Shown piece after piece: positions 1-3,886 of a DNA stretch of 6,090 bases. The stretch's first letter is position 1, and every line of letters starts with the position of its first letter. The notes beneath the pieces were generated by a model, which saw nothing but the letters and a program-made list of their open reading frames with translations, made no database searches and was not told the DNA's origin. The stretch comes from Candidatus Aenigmatarchaeota archaeon (GTDB taxonomy: Archaea; Aenigmatarchaeota; Aenigmatarchaeia; CG10238-14), in contig DAOVGP010000015.1 of assembly GCA_030672375.1 (NCBI GenBank), positions 1-6,090 of the forward strand. Reading direction: 5' to 3'. Both the position numbers and the translations under genes were made by a program.

Positions 1-787
1 TACCGCTTCTATCTACCTCATCTGAATACACAAACCAATCAATCGTATAAGTTCCAGGCCTGAGTTCTTTGGGTACTTTTAGGTTTGTCGTGAAAATCAC
101 AGATTTACGAAGTTCTAAGACAGATTGCATCTCTGGGAAAATAACTTCTGTCAATATCTCTGACGATTCTAATTCCAGATAGAGGTTGTGTATATCCAAC
201 TCACCATTATTGATAACTTTTATTAAGACAATGTATTCAGCGTCTTGAGTCAAGTTTAGTTTTGGCGGATAAACGACTGAGATGTTTGCAATTTTTACTA
301 TTTCGTATGGTGCACTGACAGGTGGTCTAGGTGGTACAAGAGGTGCTGGAAGCACGGTAAAGTTTGAGGAAATTATGTTAGATGTATCATTATCAAAGAT
401 AGACCAGACATACATCGTATATTCATCTGGTTGTAGTGATGCATACCAAGAAACCTCGACAGTCCTTCTCTCATCGACAGATAGGTTTAGAACAGGTTCA
501 TCTGTAATGGATCTACTGATATTGTTAATATCCCTAGCATCCAGTCTTATCGTACTTTCATCCAACCTTTCACTACCACAATTATGAAGTCCGACCCTGA
601 TGATTGAACTGGAATATTGAACTACTTGAGTTGGCATGTCAAGGAATTCTAGACAGACTCTTGACTTAGAGGCGATGCTTAAAACAATAGTAGCCAGACC
701 AGTAATCATATTTGAAAAGATGTTGAAATAAATTTCGAGAAATAGCATCGCCGATATTATCAACAGGGCAATGATCTTTTTGTTCAT
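1..787 (-). CDS. Exported Ig-like/CARDB-like surface protein, 3' end outside window
   Basis: I read an open frame on the minus strand from ATG at 787-785 to the window edge: 262 complete codons and no stop. The N-terminus (MNKKIIALLIISAMLF) is a charged start plus a hydrophobic stretch to about residue 24, so it is a signal peptide or membrane anchor. Residues about 43-146 and 161-255 look like two beta-rich repeats of the Ig-like/CARDB type common in archaeal surface proteins; the second contains VINNGELDIHNLYLELES and ends near RPGTYTIDWFVYSDE. They are joined by a proline-rich linker (LPAPLVPPRPPVSAP, 147-160). There are several NxS/T sites. It lies 51 bp downstream of the SpoIIM-family gene on the same strand. 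No Shine-Dalgarno is visible; the T-rich stretch at 806-816 could act as terminator or as TATA box. No earlier in-frame ATG exists. The family assignment rests on general pattern only. A plus-strand frame at 282-587 is a shadow of this gene. Confidence 0.75.
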   Translation of the reverse strand, partial: MNKKIIALLIISAMLFLEIYFNIFSNMITGLATIVLSIASKSRVCLEFLDMPTQVVQYSSSIIRVGLHNCGSERLDESTIRLDARDINNISRSITDEPVLNLSVDERRTVEVSWYASLQPDEYTMYVWSIFDNDTSNIISSNFTVLPAPLVPPRPPVSAPYEIVKIANISVVYPPKLNLTQDAEYIVLIKVINNGELDIHNLYLELESSEILTEVIFPEMQSVLELRKSVIFTTNLKVPKELRPGTYTIDWFVYSDEVDRSG

Positions 788-809
788 ATTAATAATTTGT
801 TTGGAGAAT

Positions 810-816
810 AAAAAAA
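810..816 (-). terminator. T7 tract after the SpoIIM-family gene
   Basis: On the minus strand, seven T residues follow GACATGGC about 23 nt after the SpoIIM stop; a T6 run at 838-833 lies right after that stop. T-tracts of this kind are the usual intrinsic termination signal in archaea. The same tract is also at a plausible TATA distance (about 25 bp) from the ATG at 787, so it may serve both roles. Confidence 0.4.
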
Positions 817-838
817 GCCATGTCTTATGTCTAAAAAA

Positions 839-1621
839 TCACATCAAAATTATGAATGTCTCGATTATCCCCCCTATGATCAAAAAAATGAAAGAGATAA
901 CCAATAACTTCGTTGAATCTTGAACGACTGGCCAGAATTTGATTGATTTTCTTCTAGTCACTGCCGCTGATATCAAACCTCCCGCGATTGCACCTATAAA
1001 ATAAGCCCCTATTTCAAAGGAACCATGGGGAATGAATATCATGACAGCAGAAGGAATAGCCTTGACACCACCAGAAGCCTTTGCGATTAGACCTATAGCC
1101 GCTGAAAGTACAGAAGCATTCCAACTGAGAATGAATATCGCACCAGAGCCAAACAGAAAAGAGAAAAGGAAAGAGAGCATTAAAACACTGATGTTGTTTA
1201 TGAGTATGTTAAAGAACTTATCACCAAAATCGAACTTTCCTCTGATTATATTAATTTCATTTATTTGTTCATCGAATACCCTGTTAGCGACATTTTCTGG
1301 TAAGATGACGAAACTCAAGGACATAGCGAGTATCATTCCTGAGAAAAAAGCAACGTAAGCGAAGATAATGTCACTGTACCTTTCCATGAAGGTATGACTT
1401 TCCATCATTTTTTCACTTTCAGCTTCTTCATACCTTAAAACCCTGTTCATTAAAGGAACAGATGCTATCGTCGTGATGATGACTGTAAAAAGACCTGTGC
1501 TTTCAGGGAAGATCGTATAGGAAACGAAAAGTGAAATTAAAGATATGATTGCACCAAGGACGAATGTCTTTAAAGGTTCTTTCAGGGCCTCTCTTGTTCC
1601 TATGAGTCTCTCTAAAACCAT
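839..1621 (-). CDS. SpoIIM-family (stage II sporulation protein M-like, DUF95) membrane protein
   Basis: A 260-residue polytopic membrane protein. Hydrophobic segments lie near 19-38, 43-58, 84-107, 143-180 (probably two helices), 190-220 and 238-259. The pattern LSFLFSFLFGSGAIFILSWNAS (150-170), then IPHGSFEIGAYFIGAIAGG (197-215, with the conserved PHG and Glu), then a final helix with IIGGIIETF, matches the SpoIIM family. In bacteria SpoIIM acts in engulfment during sporulation. The family is widespread in non-sporulating archaea, where its role is unknown, so the sporulation name should not be read as function. The N-terminal 60 residues with two helices precede the usual core. Start is ATG at 1621; no Shine-Dalgarno precedes it and a TATA-like element lies about 30 bp upstream, consistent with a leaderless transcript. 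Stop is TGA at 841-839. A plus-strand frame at 1032-1358 is a shadow. Confidence 0.85.
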   Translation of the reverse strand: MVLERLIGTREALKEPLKTFVLGAIISLISLFVSYTIFPESTGLFTVIITTIASVPLMNRVLRYEEAESEKMMESHTFMERYSDIIFAYVAFFSGMILAMSLSFVILPENVANRVFDEQINEINIIRGKFDFGDKFFNILINNISVLMLSFLFSFLFGSGAIFILSWNASVLSAAIGLIAKASGGVKAIPSAVMIFIPHGSFEIGAYFIGAIAGGLISAAVTRRKSIKFWPVVQDSTKLLVISFIFLIIGGIIETFIILM

Positions 1622-1648
1622 AGTATCTAAATAAATTTGGGAGAAATA

Positions 1649-1658
1649 CTATAAATTA
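1649..1658. promoter_or_regulatory. Shared divergent TATA-like element between SpoIIM-family gene and tRNA-Ser
   Basis: CTATAAATTA on the plus strand is centred about 25 bp before the first base of tRNA-Ser (1679), the normal archaeal TATA-to-start distance. Read on the minus strand the same bases give TAATTTATAG, about 28 bp before the ATG of the SpoIIM-family gene (1621), which would make that transcript leaderless. No other good TATA candidate is seen in the 57-bp gap. One near-symmetric element may therefore serve both directions. The position is seen directly; use in both directions is inference. Confidence 0.55.
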
Positions 1659-1678
1659 CTTAATGAGATTATATTTGT

Positions 1679-1819
1679 GCCGGGATGGCAGAATCTGGTT
1701 AATGCGCTGGACTCGAGTACAATGATGAACCCTGAGGTATCTGATTAGTGATGATGCTCAAAAGTTCAGAGAAATCCAGTGTCCTTCGGGGCTTGTGCGT
1801 TCAAATCGCACTCCCGGCG
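1679..1819 (+). tRNA. tRNA-Ser (anticodon CGA), intron-containing
   Basis: The acceptor stem pairs GCCGGGA (1679-1685) with TCCCGGC (1812-1818), and the discriminator base is G1819, as expected for Ser rather than Leu. The D stem is GCA/TGC with a loop containing GG (1697-1698). The anticodon stem is CTGGA (1707-1711) with TCCAG (1775-1779), and the loop starts C-T-CGA-G (1712-1717), so the anticodon is CGA, reading UCG. The long variable arm (1780-1794) has stem GTCC/GGGC, making it class II. The T stem GTGCG/CGCAC encloses TTCAAAT. CCA is not encoded. Exons are 1679-1717 and 1774-1819 if splicing is at the canonical 37/38 site, leaving a 56-nt intron. It converges with the ribosomal operon; a T-rich stretch at 1893-1900 may help end its transcript. 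Confidence 0.92.
1718..1773 (+). ncRNA. tRNA-Ser intron carrying a box C/D guide RNA
   Basis: The intron has the order and spacing of an archaeal box C/D sRNA: C box ATGATGA (1722-1728), 12-nt spacer (1729-1740), D' box CTGA (1741-1744), 3 nt TTA, C' box GTGATGA (1748-1754, perfect RUGAUGA), 12-nt spacer (1755-1766), then CAGA (1767-1770) exactly where box D should stand. CAGA differs from CUGA at one base but keeps the G-A needed for the tandem sheared pairs of the kink-turn; the usual U-U pair becomes U-A. Intron-encoded C/D guides are established for euryarchaeal tRNA-Trp; I do not know of one in tRNA-Ser. For splicing, CUC (1712-1714) can pair with GAG (1769-1771) with 3-nt bulges on either side, a relaxed bulge-helix-bulge. 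The flanking stem of the C/D fold is weak (C1720-G1771 and little else). Target RNAs are not known. Confidence 0.7.
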
Positions 1820-1868
1820 TAAATAGGACTTAAATCTATCTAATTCGGGATTATTTCAATACTTAGTT

Positions 1869-1874
1869 AAAAAA
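1869..1874 (-). terminator. T6 terminator of the rpoN operon and its 3' sRNA
   Basis: On the minus strand GGAGCA is followed by six T residues, about 11 nt after box D of the predicted C/D RNA. It is the first T-run downstream of rpoN, so it probably ends both the ribosomal operon and the sRNA. Confidence 0.5.
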
Positions 1875-1880
1875 TGCTCC

Positions 1881-1940
1881 ATCTTCAGAGGGCTTTTATT
1901 TCATCATCCTTTAATCCGATACCAATCCTCATCATCAGAC
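1881..1940 (-). ncRNA. Box C/D sRNA at the 3' end of rpoN, sharing bases with its stop codon
   Basis: Reading the minus strand from 1940: stem GTCT (1940-1937), one nt, C box ATGATGA (1935-1929), 10-nt spacer (1928-1919), D'-like CGGA (1918-1915), 7 nt, C' box ATGATGA (1907-1901), exactly 12 nt (1900-1889), D box CTGA (1888-1885), stem AGAT (1884-1881). GTCT pairs with AGAT (three Watson-Crick pairs and one G-U), and precisely three nucleotides (G, A, T) separate the stem from the GAUGA core, which is the geometry of an L7Ae kink-turn. The C box lies in the run TGATGATGA that begins with the rpoN stop, so the mRNA and sRNA overlap. D' is one base off consensus. It may be processed from the operon transcript; no separate promoter was identified. 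The alternative is chance repetition of TGATGA near stop codons, but the stem and the 12-nt guide argue against that. Confidence 0.68.
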
Positions 1941-2138
1941 TTTGAACTGAGAAATTTTCTTGAGTAAATCAACATGTCCTACGAATAAAGCTCTACAACA
2001 TTGTCTGTTTAAACCTAAATCATTTAACACCTTTTCAGGATTCTTCCCTGCCTTTACACGCTTCTGGAAATCCTCCCAGAGATGACCAATTATTTTTCCG
2101 CATGAGTAACATCTTACAGGTATTATGATTGGTATCAC
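1935..2138 (-). CDS. rpoN: DNA-directed RNA polymerase subunit N (Rpb10 homologue)
   Basis: A 67-residue zinc-binding subunit of archaeal RNA polymerase, homologous to eukaryotic Rpb10; it sits near the Rpo3/Rpo11 (D/L) assembly platform. The signature is complete: PVRCYSCGK gives Cys10 and Cys13, and LNRQCCRALFVGHVDLL gives Cys46-Cys47, the unusual CxxC plus CC zinc site. Length matches the family. The start is GTG at 2138-2136; no ATG lies upstream in frame, and GGAG only one nucleotide before GTG is too close to be a normal ribosome-binding site, so the exact start is uncertain. It begins 13 bp after the uS9 stop as the last gene of the operon. Two TGA codons end it in tandem and overlap a predicted C/D sRNA. 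This archaeal RpoN is not the bacterial sigma-54 of the same name. Confidence 0.95.
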   Translation of the reverse strand: MIPIIIPVRCYSCGKIIGHLWEDFQKRVKAGKNPEKVLNDLGLNRQCCRALFVGHVDLLKKISQFKV

Positions 2139-2151
2139 ACTCCAATTTTAA

Positions 2152-2571
2152 TTATCTCTTACTCCTTTGTTTATGCCTTCTCGCTCCTTTCTTGCTCCTC
2201 GAAGGTTTATGAGGTTCTGTCCTTCTTGAGTCATAGACCAGCAAATTTCTATCATAATCAAGATATACTTTCTTTAGTTTTTCATCATTAAAAAACTCTA
2301 CTATGCCTTTTGCTATAGCTTGTCTGGTTGCATCAGCTTGCGAGGATATACCTCCGTGTTTTACGTTAACTTTTATGTCAACTCTTTGACTCAATTCACC
2401 CGCAAGCATAAGAGACTCTCGTATCCTTATTCTCGTATACTCAGGTTGCCATAGGTCAAGAGGGATTCCGTTTATCACTACCCTACCCATACCGGGTTTT
2501 ATCGTAGCTCTGGCTACAGCTGTCTTTCTCTTTCCAGTTGTCAGAATGTGCTTCACTTGCTTCTTTTTCAT
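2152..2571 (-). CDS. rps9: Small-subunit ribosomal protein uS9
   Basis: A 139-residue protein with the S9 N-terminal motif TTGKRKTAVARATIKPGMGRV and the conserved GGISSQADATRQAIAKGI segment. It ends in the very basic tail of S9, RRTEP followed by a Lys/Arg-rich run to SKR, which in the ribosome reaches the P-site tRNA. The last residues QRSKR resemble the bacterial ending (QFSKR) more than the usual archaeal/eukaryotic QKSYR, a small oddity. I place the start at ATG 2571-2569, one nucleotide after the uL13 stop, because homology begins there. A longer frame opening at 2616 would overlap uL13 and add 15 unrelated residues. It is co-transcribed with eL18, uL13 and rpoN. Confidence 0.96.
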   Translation of the reverse strand: MKKKQVKHILTTGKRKTAVARATIKPGMGRVVINGIPLDLWQPEYTRIRIRESLMLAGELSQRVDIKVNVKHGGISSQADATRQAIAKGIVEFFNDEKLKKVYLDYDRNLLVYDSRRTEPHKPSRSKKGARRHKQRSKR

Positions 2572-2572
2572 C

Positions 2573-2995
2573 TTACCATCTCTTTTTACTACCCAGAGCA
2601 ATCGACAGATCTCCAATAGTGATATGCTTACATTTCAACCTATTTACATCTGCCTCTTTGATTTTTATGAATTCTTTATTCTTCAATTCATCAGGGACTC
2701 CAATATAAACTTTTAATCTCCTGAAGGCTTTTCTACCCCTTGGTTTATGGAAAAATAACATGCCCCTTATAGTTCTCCTGACTATGCCTTTAGGTGTTCT
2801 AGGAAAGAATGGACCATGATGAGGATCTCCTCTCTTTCTCCTTTCAAAATAATGTCTTTCTGTTGTTTTAGGATTACCTGATATCACTGCCTTTTCACAA
2901 TTGATCACAGAAACGCTCCCTCCTTTAAGTAAATCCTTTGCAATTCTCGTAGCAATTCTTCCTAATATTTGACCGGATGCATCGTATAATTTCAT
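2573..2995 (-). CDS. rpl13: Large-subunit ribosomal protein uL13
   Basis: A 140-residue L13 protein of archaeal type. Visible family features are the start YDASGQILGRIATRIAKDLLKG (the GR-A pattern), VSVINCEKAVISG near residues 28-40, and the strongly conserved RGDPHHGPFFPRTPKGIVRRTIRGMLFFHKPRGR block (about 55-88), typical of archaeal and eukaryotic L13a-like proteins. L13 binds 23S rRNA early in large-subunit assembly. The ATG at 2995-2993 follows the eL18 TAA by one nucleotide, and its own TAA (2575-2573) precedes uS9 by one nucleotide, so translation is probably coupled along the operon. No internal Shine-Dalgarno is clear. Confidence 0.97.
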   Translation of the reverse strand: MKLYDASGQILGRIATRIAKDLLKGGSVSVINCEKAVISGNPKTTERHYFERRKRGDPHHGPFFPRTPKGIVRRTIRGMLFFHKPRGRKAFRRLKVYIGVPDELKNKEFIKIKEADVNRLKCKHITIGDLSIALGSKKRW

Positions 2996-2996
2996 A

Positions 2997-3362
2997 TTAA
3001 CACAATATTTTTACTTTAATTCCCCTTGGATTCTTTTCGATCAACTCTTCTATCGATATGGCTTTACCTTTACTTTTTTCTATCTTTTCTCTTGCGGGTT
3101 TTGAGAATTTCCAAGCGCTTATCGTGACAGGCTTTGTTAATTCGCCGTATCCTAAGACTACTCCAGGAACGATAATAACATCATTTTTTTTTGAATATCT
3201 TTCTATGTGTGCAATGTTGACTTCTACCCTTTGTCTTCTGGGTTTATTCAACTTCTCAGTGATATCTTTCAGAAAATTACTTTTAGTCTTAAAAGGCTTT
3301 TTTCTCAATTCTTCAATCAATTTTTTCAATATCGGGTTTGTTGGCCCAGTGCGCTTTGCCAT
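2997..3362 (-). CDS. rpl18e: Large-subunit ribosomal protein eL18 (archaeal L18e)
   Basis: A 121-residue eL18 family protein: TGPTNPILKKLIEELRKK at the start, RQRVEVNIAHIERYSKKNDVIIVPGVVLGYGELTKPVTISAWKFSKPAREKIEKSKGKAISIEELIEKNPRG in the core, and a short C-terminus. The family occurs in archaea and eukaryotes but not bacteria, so it also fixes the domain of life. It is the first gene of the operon, with ATG at 3362, Shine-Dalgarno GAGGTG (3374-3369) six nucleotides before it, and a TATA box at 3410-3401. The order eL18-uL13-uS9-rpoN is the conserved archaeal arrangement. A plus-strand frame at 3058-3408 is a shadow. Confidence 0.97.
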   Translation of the reverse strand: MAKRTGPTNPILKKLIEELRKKPFKTKSNFLKDITEKLNKPRRQRVEVNIAHIERYSKKNDVIIVPGVVLGYGELTKPVTISAWKFSKPAREKIEKSKGKAISIEELIEKNPRGIKVKILC

Positions 3363-3368
3363 TCGCTA

Positions 3369-3374
3369 CACCTC
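3369..3374 (-). promoter_or_regulatory. Shine-Dalgarno of eL18
   Basis: GAGGTG on the minus strand, six nucleotides before the ATG, is complementary to the 3' end of archaeal 16S rRNA. It fixes the start of the first gene of the ribosomal operon and shows that this organism uses Shine-Dalgarno initiation for at least some genes. Confidence 0.8.
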
Positions 3375-3400
3375 GAATAACACTAATAATCAGAGTATAG

Positions 3401-3410
3401 ATTTATAAAG
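3401..3410 (-). promoter_or_regulatory. TATA box of the eL18-uL13-uS9-rpoN operon
   Basis: CTTTATAAAT on the minus strand is a near-consensus archaeal TATA box, preceded by the purine-rich AGTAAAAAC where the BRE element is expected. A start about 25 bp downstream, near 3380, would give a leader of roughly 17 nt containing the Shine-Dalgarno. Confidence 0.8.
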
Positions 3411-3439
3411 GTTTTTACTCTTTCTCTATTGTTTATAAT

Positions 3440-3721
3440 TTAAACTTTTTGAATTGGAGTATTCAGATTAGGCAGTACTATACCTATTTCTTTAAGTAAT
3501 TCTATCCCTTTTTTAACGCCATATACTCCTTCGCTTCTTATTTCACCCTCTTTGTGAAAATATATAATTCGGTTTACATTTGTTCCTTTACTCGATCCTC
3601 TGTAAAGAACACACATATAATCTTCATCAGATGTGGTATTACCTGATTTTATTTTACCAAATTCTATCCCTTTCTTAATATCGCCCAATTCAAGTTCATG
3701 ACTAAGATGTGCTATGTACAA
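3440..3721 (-). CDS. Small hypothetical protein (about 93 aa), non-ATG start
   Basis: I do not recognise this protein. It is soluble-looking, with a possible KxGIEFGK repeat pattern early on, a central DEDYMCVLYRGSSKGTNVNRIIYF stretch of likely beta strands, and KKGIELLKEIGIVLP near the end. Codon use resembles its neighbours, which favours a real gene. No ATG is available near the N-terminus; the best start is TTG at 3721-3719, with AGGG (3733-3730) eight nucleotides before it. The frame stays open for eight more codons, to a TGA at 3745. An ATG at 3748-3746 lies in another frame and meets TAA after three codons, so a lost ATG or small indel is possible. The stop TAA (3442-3440) is about 30 bp before the TATA box of the ribosomal operon. 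It diverges from the pyruvate phosphate dikinase gene. Confidence 0.5.
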   Translation of the reverse strand: MYIAHLSHELELGDIKKGIEFGKIKSGNTTSDEDYMCVLYRGSSKGTNVNRIIYFHKEGEIRSEGVYGVKKGIELLKEIGIVLPNLNTPIQKV

Positions 3722-3751
3722 ATAAACAACCCTATTAGTTTCTCATATGAT

Positions 3752-3760
3752 GTAATAAAT
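3752..3760 (-). promoter_or_regulatory. Possible TATA element for the small hypothetical gene
   Basis: CAATTTATTACAT on the minus strand lies about 35 bp before the TTG start at 3721, so transcription would begin near 3730. This is weak evidence in a very AT-rich gap. Confidence 0.3.
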
Positions 3761-3770
3761 TGAATCGAAA

Positions 3771-3786
3771 AATTAAATGTTTAATT
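3771..3786. repeat. Inverted repeat AATTAAA-TG-TTTAATT in the divergent gap
   Basis: Two perfect 7-bp arms (3771-3777 and 3780-3786) flank a 2-bp spacer, between the small hypothetical gene and the dikinase gene. It could be an operator for either divergent gene. AT-rich inverted repeats arise easily by chance in such sequence. Confidence 0.35.
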
Positions 3787-3798
3787 GTGAATTGGACT

Positions 3799-3813
3799 AA
3801 AAATAGTATTTTT
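3799..3813. repeat. Perfect 15-bp inverted repeat AAAAATA-G-TATTTTT
   Basis: Arms AAAAATA (3799-3805) and TATTTTT (3807-3813) are perfect complements around one G. It ends about 10 bp before the best TATA candidate for the dikinase gene, where a regulator could control promoter access. Its centre is about 28 bp from that of the neighbouring inverted repeat. A regulatory role is inference. Confidence 0.4.
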
Positions 3814-3822
3814 CAAGGAACA

Positions 3823-3837
3823 AAACATTTATGAATT
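3823..3837 (+). promoter_or_regulatory. Possible TATA element of the pyruvate phosphate dikinase gene
   Basis: AAACATTTATGAATT is a fair archaeal BRE/TATA match; a start near 3857 would give a leader of about 30 nt holding the Shine-Dalgarno. An alternative is CAATATAC at 3844-3851, with a shorter leader. Confidence 0.35.
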
Positions 3838-3873
3838 CCCACAACAATATACAAATCTTACTTTAAATCAATT

Positions 3874-3878
3874 AGGTG
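3874..3878 (+). promoter_or_regulatory. Shine-Dalgarno of the pyruvate phosphate dikinase gene
   Basis: AGGTG, eight nucleotides before ATG 3887, selects this start. An ATG at 3880-3882 is too close to the site and is in a different frame. Confidence 0.7.
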
Positions 3879-3886
3879 GATGTTAA

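Noticed and set aside
282..587. A plus-strand frame of 101 codons.
   Set aside because: It is antisense to the exported protein gene, whose minus-strand frame runs unbroken through the region with a signal peptide and domain-like repeats.
1032..1358. A plus-strand frame of 108 codons.
   Set aside because: It is a shadow of the SpoIIM-family gene, which has clear membrane segments and family motifs on the other strand.
1732..1735. An earlier CTGA in the intron as D' box.
   Set aside because: It lies only three nucleotides after the C box, too close for a guide; the CTGA at 1741-1744 gives the normal 12-nt spacer.
1679..1819. tRNA-Leu identity, suggested by the long variable arm.
   Set aside because: The anticodon CGA and discriminator G indicate serine; archaeal tRNA-Leu has A at that position.
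1891..1938. A 15-codon frame on the minus strand (MRIGIGLKDDEIKAL) starting in the rpoN stop region.
   Set aside because: It is very short, and the same bases are better explained by the box C/D RNA, whose boxes account for the repeated TGATGA.
2572..2616. The longer uS9 start at 2616, adding 15 residues.
   Set aside because: These residues overlap the end of uL13 and do not resemble S9; the ATG at 2571 sits one nucleotide after the uL13 stop, as elsewhere in this operon.
3058..3408. A plus-strand hydrophobic frame.
   Set aside because: It is antisense to eL18; the hydrophobic look comes from the reverse complement of lysine-rich codons.
3746..3760. ATGATGT followed by TTGA (plus strand) as another C/D RNA.
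   Set aside because: The C box is imperfect, no D box stands at a suitable distance and no flanking stem is present.
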